Shown here in pieces: positions 35,766 through 44,592 of a stretch of DNA of 64,000 nucleotides. Within the stretch, counting starts at the first letter, position 1, and every line of letters begins with the position of its first letter. The stretch is from JAJAZB01 sp964244295 (GTDB taxonomy: Bacteria > Bacteroidota > Bacteroidia > Cytophagales > Spirosomataceae). A program made the translations under genes and the position numbers. Under the pieces are notes generated by a model. The model was not told the origin of the DNA. It worked only from the letters and a program-made list of their open reading frames with translations, and ran no database searches. Location of the stretch: contig CAXTIG010000031.1 of NCBI GenBank assembly GCA_964244295.1, forward strand, positions 22,182 through 86,181. The letters are read 5' to 3'.

Positions 35766-38192
35766 TTATTCGACCCGCACTTCCTGCCGCCCCGCTCGGA
35801 GCGGCGTTTTTTTGCCATTCCAAAGCAGCGTGCCACTCACGCCCTCGGGCAGGGTCACGGAGCCGCTCAGGGCGACCCCTTTTTTTCCAAACTGAAACAC
35901 CACCTTGCCCGCCGGAATCGGGTAAGTGCCTTCGGCGCTGGTCAGTTCGCCAAGTTGGGGCGAAATCGTCAGGTTCCGGAAACCCGGCTCGGCGGGTCGA
36001 ATCCCGGCCACGACGCTGAAAAATGCCCAGGCCGGGGCCGTGCTCCAGGGGTGGCACTCCGAACGGGTGGGTTTGTTGGGCGACTCGAAGCGTTCGGGCG
36101 TGGTGCTCAGGCCGTCGGCCAGTAAAGCTTTCCAGGGGGCCAGGGCCTGCGGAATCAGCTCACCGGCTCCGGCCTTATGCAGGGCCTCGAAGAGGTAGAT
36201 TCGGTAGTAGTACGTGGCCTGACCGAGGTTCGGGGCGGTCAGGATTTTTTGCAAAACCGACTTCTGCTGCGCCGGGGGCAAGGCATCGGTCAGCACGGCC
36301 AGGATGTTGGTGTGCTGGTCGAAGTAATCCTTCGTGGGGCGCTCGGCCATCAGGCCGCGCCCGGCGTCGAAGCACGCGTCGTACACCTGCTTTTTGATAA
36401 AATCGGCCCGCTGCCGGTAGGACGCCGCCTGCTGCGGTTCACCGAGGGCCTCGAAAATCCGGGCGGCGTTTTGCAGAGCGTACACGTAGTGCAGCGTCAC
36501 GACGGCGGAGTTGGAGCCGTCCTGCCCCGGTGCCATCCCGCCGCGTTCCGACTCGGTGTACCAGTCGACGAAATAGGCCCAGCGGGTTTTTCCGGCCAGG
36601 CCGCTGGGCTGGATCAGGCCATCGAACATGGCGAGCGTCTGACGGATGCCGGGGACGAATTTTTTCAAAAATTCTTTATCGCCCGAAAAAAGGTAGTGGT
36701 CGTAGAGCATATCCACCCAGATGACCGAGTAGGTCGGGTGGACGAACGTGGAGCGCAGGGGGTAGCAACTGGTGAGGTTGCCGTCCCAAAGCCGGGAGTA
36801 GTGGAATTGCTCCAGGGCGTTGCGCACGTGGCGGTCGTCGCCGGTCAGGGCCAGCCAGGTCAGGTCGTGAACCTTGCTGTCGCCCACATACTGCATGGTT
36901 TCGTAGTAGGCGTCGCTCAGGAAATAGTCCTGGGTGCAGAGTTCGGCGGTGCGGCGGCAGAGGTCGAACACGCGGGCGTAGGCGGGATCGCTGGCCGAAA
37001 AGCTTGCCCTGACCGGCACGGGTGTGCTCGTGTAAACATTGTAAAAATCACTGACCGTCAGCGGTTCGCCGCCGGTCTGGATTTCGAGTTGGATGAACCG
37101 GAATGTGCGGAGCCAGGTGGGCCGGAAGGTGCGGTTGGCGCTGCCGTCGGTCTGAATCACGTCGGTGATGCCCAGGAACTGCTTGCCCTCGATGTCGTTG
37201 CGGTTGTCTTTGCGGGCGGTGCCCGGCACGAACAGGTTTTCGGCGTAGCCAATCCGGATTTTCCCGCCCCGTCCGCCCGAAAACTTCAGTTCGGGGTAGC
37301 CGATGGTCAGCGCGCCGTGGTCGATGAGCAGCGTGACTTTCGAGTTGGCGGGCACCGTAAGCGGGCTTTTTCCCGCCAAAAAATCAGGATTAACCGTCGC
37401 CCCCGTGGTTTTTGCCACGCGGGTCAGGCGCTCGACGCGCTGGGTTTGCAGGGGCACGTTGCGCGGTTCGAGTAGCCAGCCGAATCCGCCGCCGAAGGCG
37501 CTGGCGCTTTCGCAGAAAATGGCCGGTTTCCAAGCGGTATCGTCAAAACCCGCCGTTTCCCAACCCCAGGGGTAGGCAGCCACGTCCACGCTGTCGGTGG
37601 GATTGGCGGCGTAAAATCCGCCGATGATGTCGCGGGGCAACGAGCGCCAGCGTACGGCCTTGTCCCGCACGGCGGGGTTGTGAAAGGTTTTCCAACCGCC
37701 CTGCGCCGTGGTGTTTACGGGACTGCCAGTTGGAATTTCGGGGGTATTGAGCAAAAACGCGGTGCGGTACGACTGCATCCCGAAAAAGCGGTCGGGGCCG
37801 AAGTTGACGACCTCGGCGGCCAGCACGTTTTTCCCGGCGGTCAGAAACGGTGCGAGGTCCACGGTTTCGTAGCGCCAGTGGCGGATGTCGGAGAGTTGCG
37901 GCCCGAAGCAGACTTGTTTGCCGTTGACGAAGAGCGTGTACTTGTTGTCGGCGGAGACGTTCACCACGAAGCGGCCGGGTTTTTGCGGCAACTCAAAACT
38001 CCGCCGGAACACCACCACGGCCTGTTCGCCGCCCGACAAATCGGGGTGGGTAATCCACTGGGCCTTCATGGCCGTGGGCGCGTAGCGGACGGTAGGGACG
38101 TTGAGTTCCTGGGCGGTTTGGGCGTGGCCGAAGGTGAGGATCAGCAGTGAAGCCAGGAAGAGATTAGGGAAGCGTAGGGAGTAGTAGGTCAT
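35766..38192 (-). CDS. GH78 alpha-L-rhamnosidase-like glycoside hydrolase
   Basis: An 808-residue secreted enzyme. Signal peptide at about residues 1-24 (LILTFGHAQ). An N-terminal beta-sandwich follows (AQWITHPDLSGGEQAVVVFR, YTLFVNGKQVCFGPQ), as in GH78 and related families. Next come a second sandwich with IRIGYAENLF and then the (alpha/alpha)6 barrel. The catalytic region contains DAYYETMQYVGDSK, which matches the position of the GH78 acid residues, and TLHYVYALQNAARIF. The C-terminal sandwich begins near ERFESPNKPTRSECHPWS. The expected reaction is removal of terminal alpha-L-rhamnose from plant or algal polysaccharides. It lies downstream of two sulfatase genes but separated from them by a perfect hairpin. 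The GH78 name is from the fold; a different substrate within this large fold family remains possible. Confidence 0.85.
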   Translation of the reverse strand: MTYYSLRFPNLFLASLLILTFGHAQTAQELNVPTVRYAPTAMKAQWITHPDLSGGEQAVVVFRRSFELPQKPGRFVVNVSADNKYTLFVNGKQVCFGPQLSDIRHWRYETVDLAPFLTAGKNVLAAEVVNFGPDRFFGMQSYRTAFLLNTPEIPTGSPVNTTAQGGWKTFHNPAVRDKAVRWRSLPRDIIGGFYAANPTDSVDVAAYPWGWETAGFDDTAWKPAIFCESASAFGGGFGWLLEPRNVPLQTQRVERLTRVAKTTGATVNPDFLAGKSPLTVPANSKVTLLIDHGALTIGYPELKFSGGRGGKIRIGYAENLFVPGTARKDNRNDIEGKQFLGITDVIQTDGSANRTFRPTWLRTFRFIQLEIQTGGEPLTVSDFYNVYTSTPVPVRASFSASDPAYARVFDLCRRTAELCTQDYFLSDAYYETMQYVGDSKVHDLTWLALTGDDRHVRNALEQFHYSRLWDGNLTSCYPLRSTFVHPTYSVIWVDMLYDHYLFSGDKEFLKKFVPGIRQTLAMFDGLIQPSGLAGKTRWAYFVDWYTESERGGMAPGQDGSNSAVVTLHYVYALQNAARIFEALGEPQQAASYRQRADFIKKQVYDACFDAGRGLMAERPTKDYFDQHTNILAVLTDALPPAQQKSVLQKILTAPNLGQATYYYRIYLFEALHKAGAGELIPQALAPWKALLADGLSTTPERFESPNKPTRSECHPWSTAPAWAFFSVVAGIRPAEPGFRNLTISPQLGELTSAEGTYPIPAGKVVFQFGKKGVALSGSVTLPEGVSGTLLWNGKKTPLRAGRQEVRVE

Positions 38193-38224
38193 TTTTAAAA
38201 ATGCTCGAATTAAAATTGGTTTTC

Positions 38225-38267
38225 ATCGTAGGGGCAACCGCAAGCCGCCCGGGGTTGCCCCTACGAT
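38225..38267. terminator. Hairpin between sulfatase and GH78 genes
   Basis: An 18-base arm, ATCGTAGGGGCAACCGCA, pairs with CCGGGGTTGCCCCTACGAT apart from a few central bases. On the minus strand it follows the stop codon of the sulfatase (38271-39716) directly, but no T-run follows on that strand; a T-run follows on the plus strand. It may stabilise or end the sulfatase transcript, or be an interspersed palindrome. Confidence 0.6.
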
Positions 38268-38270
38268 TTT

Positions 38271-39716
38271 TTACTCGTGCTTCCACTTCACCCGCCAGGG
38301 GTCGTTGGTTTTTTCCTGAAAATTCTTCAGCGAGGCCAGCAGCGCGTTGAAAACTGGTTTTTGGGCGGGGTTGTCGGCCAGGTTGCGGCGCTCTTGCGGG
38401 TCTTTTTCCAAATCGTACAACTCAAACTCCGGGCGGTGTTCGTAGGCCTGCCGGGTGCGCGGTCCGTACTGGGGCCTGCCCGATTTCACGAAACCCTGCC
38501 AGGTGGCTGAGTTCCATAGATCGGCGGCGAACGGAAACGGCAGGCCGGGAGCGAGGTTGTGGATAAGTTTGTACCGCTTCGTCACCACCGTGCGCATGGG
38601 GTAGTACATCGTGACCTCGTGGAAGGTGTGGGAGAGAAACAGCGTGTCGGATTTAAATTGACTTGGGGTTTCAAACAGCGGTTTCCAGGAGTTGCCGTGG
38701 AAAAATGGGGTCGGGCCGCGCTCGCCGTACTCGCCTCCGCCGGTGGACATCGCGGCGCTCGCCAGCACGGGTGGGTTCAACCCGGCCCAGTCGAGCAGGG
38801 TCGGGGCCACATCCACCCAGCAGACGAGTTCGTCGCAAACCTTGTTTTTTTGATTTGAAAACGGATTCCGAACAATCAGCGGCAGCCGCACGCCCGGCTC
38901 GTAGTGCGTGGTTTTGGCCCCCGGCACGGGCATTCCGTTGTCGGAGAGGTAAATCACCACCGTATTTTCCCAAAGTCCTTTTTCTTTCAAAACTTCAAAC
39001 AAGCGCCCAATGCCCTGGTCCATCCGCGAAACCGACTGGTAGTACTGGGCCAGTTCGGCCTTCGTTTCGGGCGCGTCGGGTAGGAAAAAGGGCACCCGCA
39101 GCGAATCCATGCCGTAGCGCGTTTCGCGCACGCCTTCGTGCCCGCCGGGTTTGTTGCCGTGGGGATTGGCGTTGAACGGCAAACCGGGGAACGTCCCGGC
39201 GCGGTGCGGGTCGGTGGGACAGAAGTAGAGAAAAAAGGGCTTCGTCCGATTGGGTTCCAGAAAACTGGCGCTGCGATTCGCCATGTCCACCGGGTTGGAG
39301 CCGTTTTCGCCCAGGGCGACGTCGAAGGGGTAGGCGCTCTCCGGGGCCACGTGGTATTTGCCGACGCGGGCGGTCGTGTACCCGGCTTCGTGCAGGAGTG
39401 CGGGCAGGGTTTTCAACTCCTCGTGCGAGCGGAAGTGATGCGTGGCGTGGGCCAGCCCGTATTGCCCGGTGTTGTGGTTGTGCCGCCCCGACAGCAACGT
39501 GGAACGGCTGGGGCTGCACGAGGCCGTGCTGGCGTAGGCGCGGGTGAACCGCAGGCCCTCGGCGGCGAGGCCGTCGAGGTTCGGGGTTTTCACCTGCGGG
39601 TTGCCGTAGCAGCCCAGCGCGCTCCGGTCGTGGTCGTCGCCGACGATGAGCACGAAGTTGGGCTTTTGGGCCGCCGCGAAGTGAACGGTCAGCAGCAAAA
39701 ACAGCGGAATTTTCAT
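38271..39716 (-). CDS. Sulfatase (S1 family)
   Basis: A 481-residue secreted sulfatase. Short signal peptide (MKIPLFLLLTVHFAAAQ), then NFVLIVGDDHDRSALGCYG. The formylglycine motif is SCSPSRSTLLSGRHNHN, with the cysteine near residue 68. The metal residues are in YLSDNGMPVPGAKTT. The ATG is 4 bases after the stop of the upstream sulfatase, so the two are translationally linked. The GCYGNP and HNTGQYG segments resemble heparan N-sulfatase or iduronate sulfatase-like members, but the substrate is not assignable. The ending (LYDLEKDPQERRNLAD) is typical. Confidence 0.92.
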   Translation of the reverse strand: MKIPLFLLLTVHFAAAQKPNFVLIVGDDHDRSALGCYGNPQVKTPNLDGLAAEGLRFTRAYASTASCSPSRSTLLSGRHNHNTGQYGLAHATHHFRSHEELKTLPALLHEAGYTTARVGKYHVAPESAYPFDVALGENGSNPVDMANRSASFLEPNRTKPFFLYFCPTDPHRAGTFPGLPFNANPHGNKPGGHEGVRETRYGMDSLRVPFFLPDAPETKAELAQYYQSVSRMDQGIGRLFEVLKEKGLWENTVVIYLSDNGMPVPGAKTTHYEPGVRLPLIVRNPFSNQKNKVCDELVCWVDVAPTLLDWAGLNPPVLASAAMSTGGGEYGERGPTPFFHGNSWKPLFETPSQFKSDTLFLSHTFHEVTMYYPMRTVVTKRYKLIHNLAPGLPFPFAADLWNSATWQGFVKSGRPQYGPRTRQAYEHRPEFELYDLEKDPQERRNLADNPAQKPVFNALLASLKNFQEKTNDPWRVKWKHE

Positions 39717-39720
39717 CAGG

Positions 39721-41310
39721 TCAGCGGGGCTTTTTTTCGTAGCGTTTCGGGTCGGGGAACAGGCGTTTTTCGAGGTCGGACACCTCGTCGCGGGGTTCGC
39801 AAAACCAGGCCAGGGTTTGTTCGGCGTTCAGCCCGGCGGGTAATTTGGCGGCAACGGGGTGGGTTTTCCGGAAAACGGCGATGAGTTGGGCCTGCATCGC
39901 GCGCAGGCGACCAGCCTGAGCGGGGTCGGCGGCGAGGTTGTGAAGTTCGTCGGGGTCGGCCTTTAAATCGAATAGCCACTGCGTCGGGCCAAAAGGTGCG
40001 TGGCCGGTTTCGTAGCCCACGCCCAAATCGTGTTCGCCGCTGGTGAAAACGTACTTGTAATCGTCGGTGCGGAGCATGGCCAGCCGGTCGATGAGGTATT
40101 CCGAAAAAATGGCCTCGCGGTGCTCGGCGCGGGGATTGCGGAGCAGGGGTAGTAAGCTTTTGCCCGGACTGAACGGTCCTTGCGTCGGCAGCGACGGCAG
40201 GGCCGTCGATTCGGTAAAAGTCGGCACCAAATCCACCAGCTCCACGAGTTCGCTGCTGACCTGGCCCGGTTTGCCCAAGCCCGGTGCCCGCACGAGCAAT
40301 GGCGTTTGCACGGCGGGTTCCCACATCGTGTGTTTCTCGAAACGCCGGTGGTCGTCGAGCAAATAGCCGTGATGGGAAATGTAGACGACGAGCGTGTTAT
40401 TTTCCAAACCATTGGTTTTCAATTCATTTAAAACCAAGCCCACGTTTTTGTCGAGGTATTCCACGCAGGTGTAGTAGCCCGCCACGACTTCCCGCTTTTG
40501 CTCCGGGCTGAAATTGCGGAAGATGTTGGGAATCCAGCGTTCGTCGTCCGCACTGCTCCGGCCCAGGGGCATTTGCTCGGGCCGGTATTTTCCGGCAAAC
40601 TCCACCGGAAAATTCATGGGCGCGTGGGGGGCGTGAAAACCGACGAAAAGCAGAAACGGGTGCTCCCGAGCCTCCCGGATGAACTCGCCCGCCTGCCGGG
40701 CAAGGTAGGTATCGAGGCTGTCTTCGTCGAGCAGTGGCTCGGGCCGCACGCCAGGGTTGAGCCAGATGCCCGGCTGCATACCCTTCGTCGTGCTCATGTT
40801 GCGGACGGGAACGTCGGCGGGTACGGGTTTCGGGCCACCTTTTTCCTTCAACCAGCGGGCGTACTCGGCCCCGTCTTTCCGCAGCTCGAAGCCGTGGGGC
40901 AGGTTGTTGTTCGTGTGCATTTTGCCGATGGCGGCAGTGCGGTAGCCCTGGGCCTTGAGGTGCTCGGCGACGGTGACGTTGGCGTCGGAAAAAGACGTGA
41001 ACAGCAAATTGACACCCGTCTGGTGCGGGTACTTTCCCGTGAGAAACGATTGCCGCGAGGCCGAACAAATCGGCGACTGAGCGAAGGCGCGGGTGAACCG
41101 CGTACCCTCCCGCGCCAGCCGGTCGAGGTTAGGGGTCCGGATGAGGGGGTTACCGTAGCAGCCCAGCACCCGCGCCGAGTGGTCGTCGCCGATGAGCAAC
41201 ACCACGTTGCGCAGGCGCTTCGGGGCGGGGCGACTGCCCAGGAACAACCCGCCCAGCCCGGCGGCGGCGAGGGCGGTGAGGGTTTGGGTTAAAAAATCGC
41301 GTCGTTGCAT
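39721..41310 (-). CDS. Sulfatase (S1 family), Tat-exported
   Basis: A 529-residue sulfatase. Unlike the others in the window it begins with a Tat motif (QRRDFLTQ) and a hydrophobic stretch, so it is probably exported folded. The catalytic domain starts at NVVLLIGDDHSARVLGCYGN. The activation motif is PICSASRQSFLTGKYPHQTG, a C-x-A-x-R form rather than the C-x-P-x-R form of the four others; both forms are accepted by formylglycine-generating enzymes. The metal-binding region is YISHHGYLL, and the ending DLKADPDELHNLAAD is typical. It is the promoter-proximal gene of a two-sulfatase operon and is divergent from the Crp/Fnr gene. Confidence 0.92.
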   Translation of the reverse strand: MQRRDFLTQTLTALAAAGLGGLFLGSRPAPKRLRNVVLLIGDDHSARVLGCYGNPLIRTPNLDRLAREGTRFTRAFAQSPICSASRQSFLTGKYPHQTGVNLLFTSFSDANVTVAEHLKAQGYRTAAIGKMHTNNNLPHGFELRKDGAEYARWLKEKGGPKPVPADVPVRNMSTTKGMQPGIWLNPGVRPEPLLDEDSLDTYLARQAGEFIREAREHPFLLFVGFHAPHAPMNFPVEFAGKYRPEQMPLGRSSADDERWIPNIFRNFSPEQKREVVAGYYTCVEYLDKNVGLVLNELKTNGLENNTLVVYISHHGYLLDDHRRFEKHTMWEPAVQTPLLVRAPGLGKPGQVSSELVELVDLVPTFTESTALPSLPTQGPFSPGKSLLPLLRNPRAEHREAIFSEYLIDRLAMLRTDDYKYVFTSGEHDLGVGYETGHAPFGPTQWLFDLKADPDELHNLAADPAQAGRLRAMQAQLIAVFRKTHPVAAKLPAGLNAEQTLAWFCEPRDEVSDLEKRLFPDPKRYEKKPR

Positions 41311-41369
41311 ACCAGAACCAGCCTCTATTTTAGCCTTCTGAATTTCTCTGCTTCGCCCCGTTTTCAGCC

Positions 41370-41963
41370 ATGCGTGATGCCCAACTCGACCAGTTAAAAG
41401 CGTTTTTCAATGGCATCGTCGCCCTGCCCGAGGCCGACTGGGATCGGGCCTGCCCGCTTTTCCGTTCGGGTCAGGTGGCCAAAGGCGAACGCATTCTCCA
41501 GGCCGGGCAGGTGTGCCGCTACCTCTCCTTCGTCAACCGGGGCCTGTTCCGCGCGTATCTGCTGAAAGATGGCAAGGAGCACGTCCGGCAGTTTTTGTTC
41601 GAGGACGGCTTCGCGGTGGACATCGGCAGTTTTCTAACCCAAACACCCAGCCCCTTTTTCATCGAAGCCCTTGAAGACAGCCTGCTGCTCCAAATCACCC
41701 AACCCGACATGGACGAACTTTGCGAAAACTCGTTTGCCTTCATGAAACTGGCCCGAAAACTTTCCGACCAATCGGCCATCAACCTCATTCGCCGGAGTGT
41801 TTCGCTGCTGGTCGATGAAGCCACCCAGCGCTACGAAGACCTCGTGCGTGAGCGGCCCCAGGTCATCCAGCGCGTTCCGCAGTACCTGATTGCCTCCTAC
41901 CTGGGCATCACGCCCGAAGCCCTAAGCCGTATTCGGAACCAATTACAGCGTCGCGCTTCTTGA
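41370..41963 (+). CDS. Crp/Fnr family transcriptional regulator
   Basis: A 197-residue regulator. Residues about 15-125 form a cyclic-nucleotide-binding-type beta-roll (GQVAKGERILQAGQVCRYLS, GLFRAYLL, FEDGFAVDIGSFL). Residues about 140-195 form the HTH (RVPQYLIASYLGITPEALSRI). It lacks the N-terminal cysteines of oxygen-sensing FNR, so its signal is unknown; many Bacteroidota members of this kind are ligand-independent or bind an unknown effector. Its stop codon is part of a perfect FNR-type palindrome that precedes the NAD(P)-binding protein gene (42017), so it very likely controls that gene. It is divergent from the sulfatase operon and separated from it by 59 bases. Confidence 0.93.
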   Translation: MRDAQLDQLKAFFNGIVALPEADWDRACPLFRSGQVAKGERILQAGQVCRYLSFVNRGLFRAYLLKDGKEHVRQFLFEDGFAVDIGSFLTQTPSPFFIEALEDSLLLQITQPDMDELCENSFAFMKLARKLSDQSAINLIRRSVSLLVDEATQRYEDLVRERPQVIQRVPQYLIASYLGITPEALSRIRNQLQRRAS

Positions 41964-41973
41964 TGTACATCAA
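41960..41973 (+). promoter_or_regulatory. FNR/CRP-type operator TTGATGTACATCAA
   Basis: A perfect 14-base palindrome, TTGATGTACATCAA, that fits the FNR-family consensus TTGAT-N4-ATCAA exactly. It starts one base before the stop codon of the Crp/Fnr gene. Its centre (41966.5) lies about 33 bases upstream of the centre of the -7 box at 41996-42003. If transcription starts near 42007, the operator centre is near -41, the class II activator position. Confidence 0.75.
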
Positions 41974-41995
41974 TGTCACCCCTCCGGCGGGCGGG

Positions 41996-42003
41996 TAGGT
42001 TTG
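41996..42003 (+). promoter_or_regulatory. Bacteroidota -7 promoter box for the NAD(P)-binding protein gene
   Basis: TAGGTTTG fits the Bacteroidota -7 consensus TAnnTTTG exactly and lies 13 bases before the ATG. No TTTG (-33) box lies at the usual distance upstream; the FNR-type operator occupies that place instead. This suggests a promoter that depends on the regulator for activation. Confidence 0.6.
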
Positions 42004-42016
42004 CGGAAAAAACACC

Positions 42017-42712
42017 ATGAACCTCCCCATCCTGCTCATCGGGGCCACGGCCGGCACCGGCTACGAAGTGGCCCGCGCCCTGCTCGCCGCCCGGCAACCC
42101 ATCCGGGTTTTGGCCCGCAATCCCGAAAAAGCCCGGAAACTTTTCGGTCAAACTTCCGCCGAGGTTATCGTCAGCGACCTCACGGCCCCCAACGAGGCGT
42201 TTTACCGGGCCTTTCAGGGCGTCGAAACGATTGTTTTCACGGCGGGTGTTCCGGCTGGTTTTGCGAAGGAAAACCAAATTCAGGCCGTCGACTACGGGGG
42301 CGTCGTGGCCGCGCTGGAAGCGGCTAAAAAAGCCGGATTTCGGGGACGCTTCGTGTACCTGACCACCACGGGGCTGCACCATCGGACTTTTTTAATTCGG
42401 TTACTGAATTTCGTCAAAACCAACCTCATTCACTGGCGGCTCGAAGCCGAGCGGGCGATTCGGGCCAGCGGAATTCCCTACACCATCGTCCGGGCGGGCA
42501 TTTTGACCAACGGCCCGGCCGGACAAAAGCCGATTCGGGTAAGTCAGGAAGACCTTCCGGTCCGGCTCTCCACCCAAATCAGCCGGGCCGACGTGGCTTC
42601 GGTGCTCCTTACGATCGCCCAAACGGAAAGCGCCCGAAACGGGGCGTACAGCGTCGTTTGGGGCGGCGACGGGCATTCGGTGACGGAGCAACTGGCGCAG
42701 GTGATCCGCTGA
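42017..42712 (+). CDS. NAD(P)-binding protein, SDR/NmrA-like
   Basis: A 231-residue atypical short-chain dehydrogenase fold protein. The nucleotide-binding loop is GATAGTGYEVARALL near the N-terminus; FTAGVPAGF and YLTTTGLHHRTF correspond to the later strands. The catalytic YxxxK pair of classical SDRs is not evident, so it may be a redox sensor or a reductase of the NmrA/TrkA-like type. The C-terminal portion (SRADVASVLLTIAQT) is typical. Start chosen at ATG 42017, which follows the -7 box. It is 53 bases downstream of the Crp/Fnr gene on the same strand and is probably its target. Function beyond NAD(P) binding is not assigned. Confidence 0.88.
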   Translation: MNLPILLIGATAGTGYEVARALLAARQPIRVLARNPEKARKLFGQTSAEVIVSDLTAPNEAFYRAFQGVETIVFTAGVPAGFAKENQIQAVDYGGVVAALEAAKKAGFRGRFVYLTTTGLHHRTFLIRLLNFVKTNLIHWRLEAERAIRASGIPYTIVRAGILTNGPAGQKPIRVSQEDLPVRLSTQISRADVASVLLTIAQTESARNGAYSVVWGGDGHSVTEQLAQVIR

Positions 42713-42751
42713 GAACTGGCATCGCTGCCTGGCGTTCCGGCGGTTATCCGT

Positions 42752-44467
42752 TCACAAATTCCGCCGCTTCAGTTCCCGCACCGCAAAATCCGCCGCCCGG
42801 GCCGTGAGCGCCATGAACGTGAGCGAGGGGTTTTGGCAGGCCACCGAGGTAAACGCGGCCCCGTCGGTGACGAACATGTTGGGCGCGGCCCAAAGCTGGT
42901 TTTGGGCGTTGAGCATCGAGGTTTTCGGGTCGCGGCCCATCCGCACCCCACCCACTTCGTGGATGGCCCCGCCGGGTTGGGAGTGGTTGTCGTAGGTGCT
43001 GACGCCTTTCAGCCCCGCCGTTTCGAGCATTTCGGCGGCATCGTTCATCATGTCCTGGCGCATGGCCTGCTCGTTTTCCCGAAATTTCACGTCGAACACC
43101 ACCGTCGGCTGGCCCCACTTATCGGTTTGGCTGCGGTCGAGGGTGATGCGGTTGTCTTCGTAAGGCAGGCATTCGCCGAAGGCGACTAGGCCCATGTTCC
43201 AGGGGCCGGGCTGGGTGGCTTTTTCTTTGAGTTCAGCCCCAAAACCGGTTTCGGCCACCAGCCGTTGCCAGCCGGAGCGCGAGGCCCCGCCCTGGTAGCC
43301 GAAGCCGCGCAGGTAGTCGCGTTTGTCGCCGCCCACGTTGCGAAATCGCGGGATGTAAATGCCGTTGGCCCGCCGCCCGAAGTAGTACTGGTCGTCGAAA
43401 CCCAGTCCTTCGGCCCGGCCACTGGCCCCGATCTGGAAGTGGTGGTCCATCACGTACCGGCCCAGCGTGCCGCTGTCGTTGCCGAAGCCTTCGGGGAAGC
43501 GGTCAGAAACGGAATTGAGCAGGATGAAATTGGTGCTGACCGTCGAGGCGTTCAGGAAAATAATCCTGGCGAAATACTCGGTCGATTGCTTCGTCAGCGC
43601 GTCGATGACCCGCACGCCCGTGGCCCGGCGGCGGTCTTTGTCGAACAACACTTCCGAGACGATGGAGCGCGTGCGGATGGTGAGCCGACCCGTGCGCCGG
43701 GCGGCGGGCAAGGTAGCTGAGAGGCTGCTGAAATAAGCGCCGAACGGACAGCCCCGTGCGCAGAGGTTACGGTACTGGCAGGAACCCCGGCCCAGGGCGG
43801 TGTGCACCGGCCCGGCCTGCGAGAGGTTGGCCGTCCGCCCGATGGTCATCACCCGGTTCATTTTCGTTTTCAACTGCCCGGCAACGTGCTTTTCCAGGCA
43901 GTTCATATCCATCGGGGGCAAAAACTCACTGTCGGGCAGTTGGGGCAAGCCTTCTTTTTGCCCCGAAATCCCGGCGAACTTTTCGACGTAACTGTACCAG
44001 GGCGCGAGGTCGGCGTAGCGGATGGGCCAGTCTGCCCCGTGGCCGTCGCGGGCATTGGCCTCGAAGTCGAGGTCGCTCCAGCGGTAGCTTTGCCGCCCCC
44101 ACATCACCGACTTGCCGCCCAGGATGTCAGGCCGCCGCCAGACGAAGGGGTTTGTTTCGCGGTAGGGCGCGTCGCGGTCGTTGAGCCAGTACTTGCCTTC
44201 GGTTTCGTTTTGGCTGAAAACCCGGAAGGGCGCGGGCGCTTCGTCGCGCAGCACGGCCCGGCCCCGGTGCGGAAATTCCCAGGGGTGTTTCATGGCCGTT
44301 TCGTAACCCGTGACGTGTTCGAGGTCGCGGCCCCGTTCGAGCAGCAGCACGCGCAGGCCTTTCTCGGTTAGTTCTTTCGCGGCCCAGCCGCCCGACACGC
44401 CCGACCCGACGACGATGGCGTCGTAGGCGCGGTCCAGCGTTCCGGTGGCGTGTAGGTTTAGGTTCAT
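42752..44467 (-). CDS. GMC family oxidoreductase (glucose-methanol-choline)
   Basis: A 571-residue FAD enzyme. I chose the ATG at 44465-44467, which precedes the Rossmann loop VVGSGVSGGWAAKEL and the acidic strand end LLLERGR; a start 10 codons upstream is also open. Conserved later segments are GSCQYRNLCARGCPFGA (a cysteine-rich loop seen in the gluconate dehydrogenase-like group), the HEVGGVRMG histidine (IHEVGG) and NPSLTFMALTARAADF near the C-terminus. These members usually oxidise sugars or sugar alcohols and pass electrons to a cytochrome through a small partner subunit. No such subunit or cytochrome gene is next to it here. No signal peptide is seen; export with a Tat partner is possible. 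It ends 39 bases from the convergent NAD(P)-binding protein gene. Confidence 0.92.
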   Translation of the reverse strand: MNLNLHATGTLDRAYDAIVVGSGVSGGWAAKELTEKGLRVLLLERGRDLEHVTGYETAMKHPWEFPHRGRAVLRDEAPAPFRVFSQNETEGKYWLNDRDAPYRETNPFVWRRPDILGGKSVMWGRQSYRWSDLDFEANARDGHGADWPIRYADLAPWYSYVEKFAGISGQKEGLPQLPDSEFLPPMDMNCLEKHVAGQLKTKMNRVMTIGRTANLSQAGPVHTALGRGSCQYRNLCARGCPFGAYFSSLSATLPAARRTGRLTIRTRSIVSEVLFDKDRRRATGVRVIDALTKQSTEYFARIIFLNASTVSTNFILLNSVSDRFPEGFGNDSGTLGRYVMDHHFQIGASGRAEGLGFDDQYYFGRRANGIYIPRFRNVGGDKRDYLRGFGYQGGASRSGWQRLVAETGFGAELKEKATQPGPWNMGLVAFGECLPYEDNRITLDRSQTDKWGQPTVVFDVKFRENEQAMRQDMMNDAAEMLETAGLKGVSTYDNHSQPGGAIHEVGGVRMGRDPKTSMLNAQNQLWAAPNMFVTDGAAFTSVACQNPSLTFMALTARAADFAVRELKRRNL

Positions 44468-44592
44468 GGGTGGAGGTTGTTCCGCTAAAGTAAACACGCG
44501 GGCCTTTTCAACCTAGCCTGTTGAGTACTGATTCCTGCGGGAAAAGTTCGCCGGGCAGAAATCTGACCCGGCGAAACCTGCGGTTAACCTAT

